A DNA stretch of 64,000 nucleotides from Tuctoria greenei (GCA_036927565.1 JAYESD010000004.1:166257697-166321696), one strand, 5' to 3'. Counted from the stretch's first letter, positions 1 to 12,007 are shown. A program made the numbers and translations. The notes: a model not told the origin generated them from the sequence alone.

Positions 1-684
1 CCAGAGTGGCCAGTGGCGAGAGCACAGCAGGGAGGCTCATGCCATCACCAGAAATAAAAAACGGCAGGCAGGGTACACTATCAAAAAGAAGCTACACTGC
101 ATGTGCGCTTGGCCTAAGGACTACTCCATATGTCTAAATATCCTGCATGCTATGATCTACACTGTGTTTTGATGTTAACGAGCAACATAGACTACTGCAC
201 TGTAAATTGGGACTAGGAAAGTTGAATCGCAAGGCATGCTAAAACAATTAGTAGAGACATCATATTTATGGTTTGGATATACCTCTTTGTTGTCCGATGT
301 CATTATCAGCATGTAAGGTATCTTGTCTTCATAGCGGCATCTCATGTCGTGCATTCTGATCTTGAGGTTCATGAACAGCTTGTGGTGCATTCTGATCGGC
401 ATACGATGCAAAGGAATTAATGTGTTCTAAATATTTAAATTTTGATAGTAAACTCTTTTATACTTATATACCAGGTGCTTGTTGTCCACCATGATTATTT
501 GGAGACGCCATGACGGTTTGGTGTCTTGTTGCTAAAGTTAAAACACTTTGTAGTCATCCCTGAGATTTTTTTTTTGAAAATAGTAAAGAGCGTAAATAAT
601 AGTATAACGTCAGATTACATGACCGATGTATATTTTGAATTGCTCGGTGTGGTTTCTATAAACTAAAATTGTACGCCATGTTAT
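1..684. repeat. Dispersed repeat block, copy 1, left part
   Basis: This segment is collinear in direct orientation with about 32035-32480. Shared landmarks include 'gggactaggaaa', 'gatgcaaaggaatta', 'accaggtgcttgttg', 'gacggtttggt' and 'cagattacatga'. It starts in the middle of a GC-rich unit like those at 31535-32060. It is interrupted by CACTA-1 and resumes at 9436. I see no convincing gene in it. The short frame at 175-411 on the minus strand has no recognisable features. Confidence 0.75.
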
Positions 685-1130
685 CACTACAGGAATCCCG
701 ACGATTTGCGACGGCCAGGGCCGTCGCAAATAAGCCAAATGCTGTCGCAAATAAGCTATTTGCGACAGCTTCCCTTATTTGCGACGGTTCTTGGCCGTCG
801 CAAATAAGTCGTCGCAATTAAGCTTATTTGCGACGGCCACCGTCGCAATAAGCTTAACCGCGACGGCTAGAAGAGGCCGTCGCAAGTTATTGTCCCGGTC
901 CTAGTGGGCCCCGCCACATTATTTGCGATGGCCAAGCCATCGCAAATAAGTTCAGTGGGTAGGGCCCACGTGTCCTCTTCTAGGACCCACGACGCTATTT
1001 GCGACGGCCCGACCGTCGCAATTAAAGCTTATTTGCGACGGCCAGGCTGTCGCAAATAACAGTTGCTTAATTGCGACAGCCTCGCTCCTTATTTGCGCTG
1101 GTACTGTATAAAAAGCCGTCGCAAATAAGG
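685..1130. repeat. CACTA-1 left TIR and subterminal repeats
   Basis: The TIR CACTACAGGAA at 685-695 is followed by about a dozen copies of a TTTGCGACGGC motif in both orientations, often as small hairpins joining GCGACGGCC to GGCCGTCGC. In CACTA elements such clusters bind the TNPA protein and bring the ends together. That role is known for the family and is inferred here. Confidence 0.9.
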
Positions 1131-1452
1131 TTTTTTATTTTTTTAAAACAGAAAATACTACCCGGCTCGATGGCCAGAATCACAGAACAGATACAATAAA
1201 CACAGTATATACACACAATCACAGTATACACAAACATCATCACAATCACAAACTAAAATTCCGATACATCTCACATCATCATCAACAAAGCAAATAAAAG
1301 GGCTCACTCGCCCATCTGACCTCTGGAGCCACCTCCGAAGTCGAAGTCGTCGTCGTCGCGCCTCATTCCAGGCGGCGGTAGCGAAGGCGGCGGCGTTTGT
1401 GCAGCCGTCGCGGATCCCTGCAATTAATGAAACTTAGAGTTAGAATATAAAT
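1131..1452. other. CACTA-1 internal non-coding stretch
   Basis: This stretch lies between the left subterminal repeats and the pyrimidine tract. It contains short poly-T and poly-A runs, a stretch rich in 'acacagtatacacac', and a small GC-rich patch near 1330-1420. No gene was recognised. It may include the 3' untranslated region of the TNPA gene. Confidence 0.5.
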
Positions 1453-1812
1453 GCATCAACATCTCTCTCCCTCCCTTCCTCTCCCTCTATCTTCATCTAG
1501 ATCCCCCTCTCTTCCTCTCTCTTTTCATTTCTCTCTTTGTCTCTCACTCTATCTTCCTCTCTCACTTTATCTCTCTATTGCTATCATTTTCCCTCTATCT
1601 TCCTCCCTCTATCTCCATCTACATCTCCCTCCCTCTATCTTCCCCTCTCTCTATCTCCATCTACATCTTACTCTCTCTCTTCATTCCCCTCTTACTCTAT
1701 CTAACTATCTTTCACTCTTTCTTCTGTCTCTCTTTCTTCTATCTCTCTCTTTCTTCTATCTCAATCATTTTCTTCTATCTAACTATCTCTCTCTTTCATC
1801 TATCTCAATCTA
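1453..1812. repeat. Pyrimidine-rich (CTCTCT/CTATCT) microsatellite tract
   Basis: About 360 bp of almost pure C and T on the plus strand, made of degenerate CTCTCT, CTATCT and CCCTCT repeats inside CACTA-1. Frames of over 100 codons across it arise from the missing purines and encode only Leu/Ser/Pro low-complexity peptide, so they are not called as genes. Confidence 0.9.
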
Positions 1813-1844
1813 ATTACGCTGGAGAAGAAGGATTACATAGAAAC

Positions 1845-3987
1845 TTACTTGACCCGCTGAAGAAGGATCGCCAAGAAAGGACCGGTGGTAGTACCGGTAG
1901 CTGGATTCCCAGACCTTGCGCCCGAGACATGGCCTGTCATTGCAAACATTAAATGCTATCTATTAGTAAGTCATTTATGCTGAATTAATGAGAACTTTAG
2001 TTTTTATTTTGTTACCTCCATTGCTTCTCGCATCTGCGCCAACGCTGCTGCCTGGCTTTGGATCGTGGCCTCCATCATGATCCTTTGGCGTTCCGACTCC
2101 TCCTGATGCCTGAAGAGGGACTGCATCTCAATGTCCCTCTGCGAGATGTGATGACTAGTCGTGCCCACCGAAGAAGCCTTCGTGGAGCTACCTCTCGCAG
2201 GTCTTCCCGCCCTCGAGTCGACGACTCCGTCGAATATGGCGAGCCTATAAAAAAGAGAGTCAGTAATATGAAATTGAAATATCCTGAATACTTCGAATTG
2301 AAAACGATAAAATGACTTGTAAACTCACCTTCCGTGTGCTTTTCCACCACCGGTTGCATACGCAGCTTGAGGATCGATCGGTTGACATTCCCAATCAAAA
2401 TCCCCGCCGTGTATCTTCCTGGCCTCCTCCCGGTACTTAGCCTGCAAAACAAGAAAACCGTGTAAGTTCAACAATCTATATAGTTATATTTAATATGAAT
2501 GATTTCTAAACTTACCAACCACTTGGCTGCAGCCTAACTGCAACCCGTCGGCTGAGAAGGGTCCCTGTGACCTCTCTTCCAGACCTCAGCAGGGGTGGGC
2601 GGCACCCCCGTCTCGCGCTCCTGTCAATACGTGTTAGTACGAACAATATATTATTAATATGTAAACATAAGTTACACACACTTACCATGCGTTTAGCTAA
2701 ACGCAAGTGATTATCTTGCCCGTGCCTGCTCTTCCCCTCGACCCCTCTGCAGTCTCGAGCCTTCTCAGACTTAGCTTTAAACTCATTGCTAGCCCAGTAG
2801 CGACAAAGGGCCCGAAATGCATCGGTCCGACCCTGCAACTAGCTCACGTGGCCCTGCACATAGTAGGAAGTCATTAAAAATACCATCGAGGAAATTATCA
2901 AAAAAAATACTTACTACACTCCACGTACCTGCGCGTACTCCTCCTCCTCCAGGTGCATCTCGCTCGCTTGCTGGAAGTGTAGCACGGGCTGCTGGTGCGC
3001 CTTCAAGTGCTCATTAACAAGTTGAACGCGGGTGTTCGACAAAGCTTGTCGAAGCGCCTTGGCAGCGTTGTAGTGAAACACTCGCCTCGCATCCTCAAAC
3101 TGGCGATGGTCGTTCGTGTCCTCTAAAGTATATCGTGCCTGCGATAAAGAATATATTGAAGAGATGTTCACTAAAAGAGTTTAAGAGTTGAAACTTAGAA
3201 ACTTTTTTAACATACTTACCATAAAATCGGCCCATACGGCCTCCTGAAGGTTGCCGTGCTCCTGGTGATGGACTCGTGCGTAGTCCTCCCACGAAAGAGC
3301 AGGCACCCCCTCGATGACCCCGGGATAGTGCAAACGCACTATGGACCCGAGGACACCGTTCACCGGTTTGTGGTGTCTCACCCCATTGAAAGACGTGTCG
3401 TCCCAAACCCTGCAAGATATTTATGCATTCATTACTTAAGTAATCAAAAGAAACTAAAATTGAACACTATAATTTTTATTACCTGTCTCCGACTGGACGA
3501 ATCACGATCCTCTGTGAAGGGACCGCGGGAGGACTGACAAAGTGAGTCCTCCTCGTCCTCCGCGTCTGCTGGGGCGCCACGTCAGGTGACCCAGACGGCT
3601 CCTCACCAGCCGAGTCAAAGGCCTCAGGAACAAACTCATCGCCAGCCGGGGGCTGGCTGGCCGAGGGCTGGCTCGCCGAGGGCTGGCATGCCGAGGTCTG
3701 GCATGCCGAGGGCTGGCTCACCGAAGGCGCCGCAACCTCTGAGTCAACCGGTGAGGACTACAACATTCAAATGATTCATAAGTAAGTTTAATGTGAAATT
3801 GAATTTAAAGAATTTGTCAAAAATGAGTGACATTTACCTGTGACGAAGCTCTAGAGCTGGTCTGAACGTGCCCCAGCAACTGAGAGCGTCTGCTGCCAGT
3901 CGACGAGGCACCAACGAAAGCATCCTCAGGTCTAGAGGGGTAGAACCCCCTCGTCGGCGGCACCTTCTTACCCTTCTTTGACGCCAT
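1845..3987 (-). pseudogene. CACTA-1 TNPA-like protein (Transposase_24 / Ptta type), damaged
   Basis: A multi-exon minus-strand gene. Readable exons with GT-AG borders are about 3987-3838 (start, Lys-rich N-terminus), 3757-3483 (Gln-Pro-Ser-Ala repeats), 3409-3220 (a frame with VNGVLGSIVRLHYPG), 3138-2929, 2853-2686 (the YWASNEFKAKSEKAR segment typical of plant Ptta/En-Spm proteins), then exons near 2620-2521, 2441-2329 and 2244-2016, and a last one near 1933-1845. The final exons hold a QRDIEMQSLFRHQEESERQR helix of the C-terminal coiled-coil type. By family analogy it binds the subterminal repeats in the nucleus. In-frame TAG codons occur near 2838 and in the exon ending near 2521, so this copy is probably broken. 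It begins 90 bp after the TPase gene ends. Exon borders are by eye. Confidence 0.8.
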
Positions 3988-4077
3988 CCTATTGTAATTA
4001 GATAATTAGTAAATATGCAAATAGAATATATAAAATTCATGTTACTATCTTCAAGAAAACATTACTTGTAGTCACTT

Positions 4078-7000
4078 TCAAAATTCATCAACATCATTGT
4101 CATGTGTCTGTGCCCTACTCATTAAACCAGCCCAACGATCTTCCACCGTGGCCTGTTCTAATTTTCGTTTTCGCGTATCATGTGCCTCTACATCTACAAC
4201 GTCTTCAACATCTCCAACTAATTAATCGAGTCCTGCACCAAGCTCAACGATAAAAGTGTCTGGCAACTCTTCTTCTTGGTACACTTCTTCAACGTCTTCG
4301 CTATCATGGTAACCATCATCCCCAGAAGTATATAGCCGCTCACGAGGATTCACCTTATATACCACCCACCATGCACTAAGCTTCGTGCATGGATAAGGTA
4401 GATAATACACTTGTTAAACTTGATGCGCAAGAACAAATGTATCGTAACCTCGTAGTTGGTCCTTATGTTTCACTTCCACCATTCCAAATTGGTTTTCTCG
4501 AGTTCCATGAGTACGATCAAACCAGTCACAGTCAAAGAAGACAACTCGAAGGGTCTTATTTCCGGTAAAAGTAAATTCAAGGATTTTGTTAATGATCCAA
4601 TAATAATCGGTTAAATTCCCTTGAGTGTCCATTGCTCTCATCACAACACCGGAATTTGATGTTGCCGCGAGAGGACGATGAGCTTCAAAATGAGTTGTAC
4701 GGAATCGGAATCCATTTACGTCATATCGACCATAGCTTCTAACATTCACCAATCCATAAGATAGCTGCCACAAATCTTCATGGACATTGTGAGTCCGACA
4801 CTGTCATAAATGATCGTGAGTTAAAATAATACTTCTTTAATAATAGTAATTTATAATACATAGAAGACAAGAGAATATAACATATTCTCGAAACCAAGAT
4901 AGAAAACTCGGCCCCCCATTTATTCCTTCCTTTCGCATCACTTCTACTTGTTTGGCCGTAGGTTGATGCCTATGTGGCCAATATTGTGTGTGGAACTCGC
5001 TGAACATGAAAAAACATCTTTTAGAGTACATGTGTAGCAAAATATATCGATTAGCATAAACGTAGGAGAAACACTTACTCGAAGTATTCTTGCATGCCTT
5101 CTATATTTGCGTACATGTAGAGTAAAGCAACAGTCCTTTCATGTTCGGATAGCACGTAGGTCGTGTAGCTACCAACGGTGGCGCCTCTCATTTGAAAAAT
5201 GGAAAGGTCGCTTAGAGGGGGTGTTTCGTCCACATTGTACCGCATCGCCGAAGTATTGATATTGTTTTCTTCCGCAAAGTAGACACTTGAAAAGTATCCT
5301 ACTTCCTTAAGAGCATATGCTTCAACGATGCACCCTTCCACCCTTGCCCTGTTGCCAACCATTGGTTTCAGATATCGTAGCGCTCATTCAATGTGATACA
5401 TCCACCTATATTGCACAGGACCGCCAACTTTAGCTTCAAATGGAAGATGGATAAGCAGATGTTGCATTGGATTGAAGAAACCCGGTGGAAAAAAATTTTC
5501 CATCTTACATAAAAGTATGGGTATCTCCTTTTCTAACTTATCCATTATCCCGATCTTGATTTCTTTAGCACAAAGCTGTCTATATAAATAGCTAAGCTCG
5601 GCTAAAACCTTCCACATCGCATCATCTAGATAGCCTCGGAACATAACAGGAAGGAGTCTTTCCATTATAATGGGATAATCATGACTCTTCAACCCAGTGA
5701 GGTTTTCTGTGTTAACATTTACAACTCGTTTCAGGCTAGCTGCGTAACCATCTGGGAATTTCAAAGTTTTCATCCATTTCATAACTTCTTTCTTTTCTTT
5801 CGATCGAAGACAGAAAGAAGCACGTGGCTTTCCACCACTTTCAGAGATTTCAAGAGTTGGATGGTGACAAATGTCTGCCAAATCTAGTCTAGCTTTATAA
5901 TTGTCTTTCGTTTTGCCAGGCATATCCATGCAAGTGCTTATGATACTTTCGCTCATATTACGCTCCTGATGCATGACATCAATGTTGTGCATTAGAATCA
6001 ACGACTTCACATATGGTAGCTCCCAAAGTCCACATATGTGAGTCCAATTGTGTTCCTCTCCATAACCTATGAAATATCCAGGACGACCTTCATCAGGCAC
6101 CAATTTGTCCGACACATCAGAAATTTCTGACCACTTGAGACGCTTCGGTGGTCCTTTAGTAACAACAGTGTTCTTTCCAAAGACATGCCTCTGCTGCTTA
6201 AATATATGATTCGAGGGCAGCCAACGTCTGTGACAATCGAAGTAAGATATTTTGCCTCCATGAGTTAGTCGAAAGCAATCCGTGTCTGAAGCACATATCG
6301 GACACGTCAAATGACCGTGAGTGCTCCATCCGGAAAACATGCCGTATGCTGGCAAATCATGGACGGACCACAAATAAGCAGCTCGAAGGTTGAATTTCTG
6401 CTTCTTGTAACTATCGTACGCTTCGACTCCTGTCCACAAGACTTTCAATTCTTCGATCAGCGGTTTTAACATCACGTTGAGACGTGACCCAGGATGATCA
6501 GGTCCAGGTACAATGAGGCTGAGAAACATGAACTCGTTCTTCGTACAAAAAGCAGGTGGCAGGTTGTACGGAATGACAAAGACAGGCCAACATGAGTATG
6601 GTGTGGCGTTCGTACTGAACGGTGAGAATCCGTCTGTCGCTAATCCGATGCGAACATTCCTCGCATTACGAGAGAAGTCTGGATTGAAACGTTCTAGCGC
6701 CTTCCATGCATCACCTTCGGATGGATGCGTCAAGAATTCTTTGTTCTCACGTTTACCTTCTTTGTGCCATCTCATGTGTCTTGCGGTTCTTTTTGAGAGA
6801 AACATCCGCTTCAACCGAGGTGTCACAGGCAAGTAACGAAGCTGCTTATGTGCGACATCTGTCATCACATTATCGCCATCATCATTAACAACTTCGACAT
6901 ACCTCGATTTACCACATTTCAAGCACATCTTCTCATTGGCGTGCTCTTTCCAGAATAGCATGCAGTTGTCTGGGCACACATCGATTTTCTCATACTTCAT

Positions 7001-7585
7001 ACCGAGACCAGATATCTTGATCTTTGACTGATACATATCTGGTGGTGCTTTGTGAGGTTGTGGAAGGATATCGCAGATCAATTTCATGAGATCATTGTAG
7101 CAGTTGATGGAAAAAAAGTACTTGGACTTAATTGCCATAAATCTGGTAAAGAAAGCAAGTACGGTCACAACCGTGTGTTCATGCAATGGCTCTTGTGATT
7201 TCTTCAGCTCCTCGAAGAACTTATCTGCCTCATTTGTAAGAGGATCCTCCGCTTCAAGAGCTTCTAGCATCTCATCCATCCTATCAACCTCTGTTATATC
7301 ATCATCCTCATCCACTTCAGCTATGACTCGAGAAATAGTCTCGCCGTGAAAGGTCCACACTTCATAATGTGGAGTGAAACCGTTTCGACATAAGTGAAAC
7401 GAAAGCTCCAATCTTCTCAAAAACTTGGTGTTCTGGCATTTTGTACATGGGCACCGCACCATATCTTCCATTGACAACGAAAATGCTCGATCCAAAAATT
7501 GATCTAACTTGATAAACCACTCATCGGAGTGACCACCAGTTCTGCTCTTCCAGCCAGTATACATCCAACTGCGGTCTTCACCCAT
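4078..7585 (-). pseudogene. CACTA-1 TPase (TNPD/Tnp2 type), three in-frame stops
   Basis: The gene starts at 7585 with MGEDRSWMYTGW, the start of the transposase-associated zinc-finger domain (CPCTKCQN near residue 46). The Tnp2 catalytic region (Transposase_21) follows, with FSPFSTNATPYSCWPVFVIP and an ICGLWELPYVKSL-IDVMHQERN block near residues 320-550. DUF4218 follows to about 5079. An intron then joins a short exon (4999 to about 4880), and a last exon (4800-4078) carries the DUF4216 segment with VVFFDCDWFD. Its role would be cutting at the CACTA ends. In-frame stops occur at 5384-5386 (TGA), 4411-4413 (TAA) and 4219-4221 (TAA), each with homologous reading continuing past it in the same frame. 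The first 733 codons are uninterrupted. The damage is light, which suggests recent inactivation. Confidence 0.92.
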
Positions 7586-7688
7586 GTTTGACTCTGCAGT
7601 TTAACGCGAAAGAAATTGTCGTTAATGAATTGTTGTGTTATGTCACGGCCCTACAACCTAGGCAGATAGATCCTAAACCCACCCAAGA

Positions 7689-7876
7689 GTGACCGAGCGG
7701 AGCGTGCTCATGACGAGATGCGTGATCCGGATTCGAACGAAATTTCGGCAGCATAACCCCGCTGTTCTTCACTGCACGCCCAAAAATGGTGCAGCAGAGA
7801 ACAACAGGGTTACGCCACCGAAATCTCGTCCAAATCTGGACCCGCGTCTCGTCACAAGCCACGCCCCCTCGGTCAC
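7689..7876. repeat. Long imperfect inverted repeat (about 88-bp arms, 11-nt loop)
   Basis: The arms are 7689-7777 and 7789-7876. Aligned by hand, the left arm matches the reverse complement of the right arm at roughly three quarters of positions over the full length. Shared blocks include GTGACCGAG, TGACGAGA, ATTTCGG and CTGCAC. The transcript could fold into a hairpin of microRNA-precursor size just upstream of the TPase gene. Confidence 0.8.
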
Positions 7877-7916
7877 TTCGAGGCTGTCCAAAAAAGGGAC
7901 AATTCCGAACCTGCAT

Positions 7917-7943
7917 GTCTCACATGCCAGTGGCATGTGAGAC
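7917..7943. repeat. Perfect 13-bp-arm palindrome
   Basis: GTCTCACATGCCA at 7917-7929, one central G, then the exact complement TGGCATGTGAGAC at 7931-7943. It lies 40 bp beyond the long hairpin. Confidence 0.9.
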
Positions 7944-8336
7944 GTGCTGATCCGAAACGGGTAATACATTGCTATAGGTTACGTTGCTCATTTTCATTTT
8001 CAGGTCATTTAAAAGAGAGGAAAGAACTAGAGAAAGAGTGGGAGGAAAGTTGGTCTTAGATGACAATTCCATGATGGCTTTAGGGTTAGCTGCCGTAAAT
8101 AGATCAGAGATGAAACCACTTCGTCGGAGTACGCCATCCACGCGCAGGTGCTTGCCATCCTCACCGTCATTGTTCGCCTTCGTGCCCGTGTACACGCATA
8201 CTTTTCCTTACCACTAAATGGGCCTTGTCGGGCCTTGTCAAGCTGGTCCGAAGCCCATTTATGTATATATAGTACTTGAACACTCAAGCAATCAAAATTA
8301 AGCAATTCAACGACCCTTCAAATAAACCAAAGCATA

Positions 8337-8692
8337 ATTCAAAAAACTAAGCAATTCAACCTAACCATAACAATTATCCATTGTAATTCATTAATTTATC
8401 AACTCAATTCTAACATAAGCAATTCAATTCAAATGAGAGCAATTCAATTCAAATGAGAGCAATTCAATAAACCTAAACATAACCATAATTTAAATGAGAG
8501 CAATTCAATACACCTAAACATAACCATAATTCAAATGAGAGCAATTCAATTCAAATGAGCGCAATTCAATAAACCTAAACATAACCATAATTCAAGTGAG
8601 AGCAATTCAATAAACCTAAACATAACCATAATTCAAATGAGAGCAATTTAATTCAAATGAGAGCAATTTACTTCAATAAACCTAAACATAAC
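8337..8692. repeat. AT-rich minisatellite in CACTA-1
   Basis: Degenerate tandem units of about 41 bp built from 'cctaaacataaccataat', 'caaatgagag' and 'caattcaat'. About five recognisable full units occur, with shorter 'caattcaaatgagag' repeats between them. Confidence 0.85.
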
Positions 8693-8765
8693 CACTATGA
8701 TTTCTTCCATGAGGTCACCATGTTCAAAAATGACACAACACTTGACTGAATTTCTACAAAAGTGC

Positions 8766-9076
8766 AGGGGGGGGGGGGGGGCGGGGCTTACCTGCTGGCG
8801 GCGGTGGCGCAGGGGCGGCGGGGCCGGGGGCGAGCCGGCGGCGGGGGCGCAGGGGCCGGGGGTGGGCCGGCAGCGGTGGCGCAGGGGCGGCGGGGCTGGG
8901 CGGTGGCTGGGGCGCGGAGGCGCGTAGTCGTGGCGCGGGGGCGGGCTGGCGGCGGGGCCGCAGGGGCAGCTGGGTCGGGGGCGGCGGGGGCGCGGCGTAG
9001 CCGGGGGCACGGCGGGGGCGTGGCAAGGCGCAGCGGGGGTGCGGCAGGCGGCGGCGGTGGAGGGAATGGTGAATGA
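8766..9076. repeat. G-rich low-complexity tract, starting with a run of 15 G
   Basis: Strongly G-rich on the plus strand (GGCGGGGGC-type repeats), beginning with an uninterrupted run of 15 G at 8767-8781. Many runs of three or more G make G-quadruplex formation plausible. Frames on both strands are open through lack of A/T and encode only Pro/Ala/Arg or Gly/Arg repeats. Confidence 0.85.
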
Positions 9077-9104
9077 AGAGTCAGGGCCGGAGGGTCCCAA
9101 TATT

Positions 9105-9435
9105 AGACCTAATTTGCGACAGCAGTCTTAATTGCGATGGCCTTACCTTAGCGCCGTCGCAATTAAAGCCTATTTGCGACGGCCTTGTACTAGCCGTCGC
9201 AAATAAGACATTATTTACGACGGCTTCGTAAATTGCAACGGCCCTAGGGTTGGCCATCGCAAATAAGCACTTATTTCCGATGGCCTGACCGACAGCCGTC
9301 GCAAATAAGGCCTTATTCGTGACGGCCACGTTATTTGCGACGGCCAGAGGCGGGTCGTTGCAATTTAAGCTGTTTGCAACGGTTGGCCGCCGCAAATAAA
9401 TCCAGCCGTCGCAAATGATCGCGTTTCCTGTAGTG
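9105..9435. repeat. CACTA-1 right subterminal repeats and TIR
   Basis: About a dozen copies of the TTTGCGACGGC motif in both orientations, ending in TTCCTGTAGTG at 9425-9435. It mirrors the left end. Confidence 0.9.
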
Positions 9436-10690
9436 TATAATCAGAGCTGCTCTCTTCTGATCGAAAGGCTACACGGCCTCCTCCTTCTCTCCTGATCGTC
9501 GAAAGCGAGCGTCGCGGGCAGAACGCCATCGCTGGGATTTGATCTCGCACAGTAGAAAGATATAAGTCCTAACAATCCAAATTAGCTCCATAAAAAGACG
9601 GCATGGATTATATAGAACTTACGTAGCACAAAATTGGAGTTCATTATGGCGCAATGAGGCGTCGGCGACGAAGAGGTTCGGTGGACGCTGTCAAAGTTGG
9701 TCACTCAGCGTCGTACCCGCAAGTCACCTAATTTTATGGACTGAGTGCTTTGATGCATTACTGCAAGATTCCTTGTGGTCCTAGTGTGAAGAACTTGCGA
9801 CCGTAAGGGCAGGGTGTCTTGCAGTAACTCGGTGACCCCATTCTTGAGAACGGAATTTGAGGTGTGAGACGGCAAAATTAGCCGCGGAGTGCATGATTTG
9901 CAGGCCACGGTATTGCGGCAGCGGAGGCCACGATATTGCGGGATTAGAGGCCAGTTTCGATTTATTCGCATCGTGGCCAAAAATAGGGTTACCATTGGCA
10001 GGACTGAAAATAGAGGCTGAGGGAGAGAATTTGAGTTGTAAATTTCCATTCTTGCGCACTAAGAAGAACAAAAATGTGTTCACGCGCGCGGAGAATTTGG
10101 CTCTGGGTTGCAGGAATTTCCGGCTAACCGTGTCCAGCATGTTGTTGTCCAAATTTGATGGAAACAGATACGCTAGCCGTACCCTTGTGTGTTCATGCAA
10201 AATTCTGTCCCTTTGATACCTGCACATGGTATTACTCTTCACCAGTGTGTGTGTAGCTTCCGAGGGGTAGACCTTTTTCTGACAACTTGCTCATTGTGCT
10301 AGATCATTTCTTATGGCCTAGCTGCTTGCCCGCAGTGTGCCCGCTAGCACCCCTTCATCGTGGTTGCCATGGAAATCAAAATTTAAAAGCAGTCATGCAC
10401 CAGGAGCAAAGCAGGGTGATGCAAAAACAACAATATTCAACGTGCTAGTGGGACATTACAGGAAATACAAACAAAAAGATGAATTGGCAAATGCATCGGT
10501 GTACTAATGCAAGTAATGACATAAAAACAATACCAAAATCCACGAAATCTAGAAAAATAGAGTCGAAATGGTCGAACCTGCGACCATGCATATATATGAA
10601 ACAAGGATGATGGCAAAAGGTACATGGCAAAAGCTAAATAAAGGTAAACAATCAGCAATCTGTAACATTAATCACAAATGAGAGAACATA
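9436..10690. repeat. Dispersed repeat block, copy 1, right part
   Basis: Matches about 33025-33660 in direct orientation. Shared landmarks are 'ataaaaagacggcatggat', 'gtagcacaaaa', 'gcgtcgtacccgca' versus 'gacgtcgtacccaca', 'gcgggattaga', 'gtagtgggacatt' and 'aatccacgaaa'. Divergence is high and there are many small indels. Short frames on the minus strand (9781-10242) are not conserved in the other copy, so no gene is called. Confidence 0.75.
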
Positions 10691-12007
10691 GATGTAGCAA
10701 TGTAATTAAATCAAATTGGAATCTATATCAACACATCCAAAATGCACAAAGTTTTACTAGTGCTAACTAATGCATGGGTGTTATTGATTGATACATCAGA
10801 CTGTATCATGATCCTATTCTTTTGACACACATATTCACATCAGACACATATATTCAAAGGCACTCATATTCACAGGCACATATGGCCGTCAGACACATAT
10901 ATTCACAGTCAACTCATATATATACACGTATACATTATTGCAATTTATATATAGTTTACAAGTTCGACTAAAAACTACATGCATGCTATGGTCTGGCAAG
11001 TCCTCTTGGTCACATTGATTGTACACCGTACCTTCGAGCTTGCTCCCTAACATGTCTTTTATATTCCTCTAGATCCAGAAATACAAAAATTATTTAAATT
11101 AACAAAAGCACAATGATGAATGATATCTAAAAAAGTTACCAACCTTCATAAGTAGACTATAACAATCATTTTCAACATCGGACGCATTTAGCTGATGATG
11201 CAAATGCTAAACTTCAAGTAGTATCATTTTCACGTAACAGATGGAGACCACCACTAGGGAAATTTTAGTCGCAGCAACATAAGAATTAAAAAGTGAGGCA
11301 TTGCAAGAACTTAAAAGGAGTTTACCGATCTTACAATCTCTGGATCAAGAATCCCAAGACATAGTGCTTCTGTGGAACGATGGACGTTCGGGTGGAAGAA
11401 ACCCGGTGGAAAGGCGCATGCTGGAGGCACCTTAGGATAGTCCTCCTTGAAGTGGATTTTCAGAGGGTAGAATCCACCTTCCAGACATTTTACAAAATAA
11501 ATTCATTAACAAGAAAAAATGATCAAATATTGGATTGTTTCTTATTCACAATATACCCCTCTTTTACCGGGGATGACGCACCGCTAGTTCATAATGTCCG
11601 ACGTAGGCTTCACAAAGAAATCCAGCAACACCAAGACGTACATCATATTATCAAATCAACGTGTGCATGTGTGTACCATCATGAATAAAATTGAAAAGAG
11701 GATACAATACATACATGAGGATGGTTCTTCTGTGAGGCGGCAACACACGAAGTTAGCAAAAAAAAATCCCCCAGACATGGTTACTTTGTTTAAATGACGG
11801 GAGGGTGCGAGGAGGGAGGCGGGCATGGGAGATGAACAATATTAGCTTCCTAAAGTCGTCGTTTGAAATACCAGACATGTGGTTATGTTTTGCGGGGAGA
11901 TATTACAAGAGTGGCGCCTTATATAGGCTTGATTTTGTGGGAACGTTAGAAATTCCAGGCGTCATTCAAAATACCAGGCATTGAACAATATTGTTTGGAA
12001 CCTTTAA
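10691..12007. other. No gene recognised; short CACATATATTCA repeats
   Basis: AT-rich anonymous sequence. At about 10830-10930 there are several copies of a 'cacatatattcac' word. A plus-strand frame at 11380-11688 has no recognisable domain. I see nothing else to annotate. Confidence 0.5.

Larger units (their letters stand above)
7586..8336. other. CACTA-1 region upstream of the TPase gene
   Basis: No gene is supported here. The segment holds a long imperfect hairpin (7689-7876), a perfect palindrome (7917-7943), and a stretch around 8000-8220 with short frames on both strands but no recognisable domain. It probably contains the TPase promoter and 5' untranslated region. Confidence 0.6.
685..9435 (-). 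mobile_element. CACTA-1: complete CACTA (En/Spm) transposon
   Basis: The element starts CACTACAGGAA and ends in its reverse complement TTCCTGTAGTG. The 3-bp direct repeat TAT flanks it at 682-684 and 9436-9438. At 8751 bp it has the usual CACTA build: 11-bp terminal inverted repeats, subterminal clusters of a TTTGCGACGGC motif at both ends, a Tnp2-type TPase gene and a TNPA gene. Both genes are on the minus strand. Both contain in-frame stops, so this copy is probably not autonomous, although ends and target duplication look fresh. It sits in copy 1 of a dispersed repeat block. Confidence 0.95.

Noticed and set aside
1451..1952. Two overlapping Leu/Ser-rich plus-strand frames
   Set aside because: They are produced by the CT-rich microsatellite and lack any domain.
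8648..9100. 150-codon Pro/Ala-rich minus-strand frame in CACTA-1
   Set aside because: It covers the G-rich low-complexity tract, where stops are rare in all frames.
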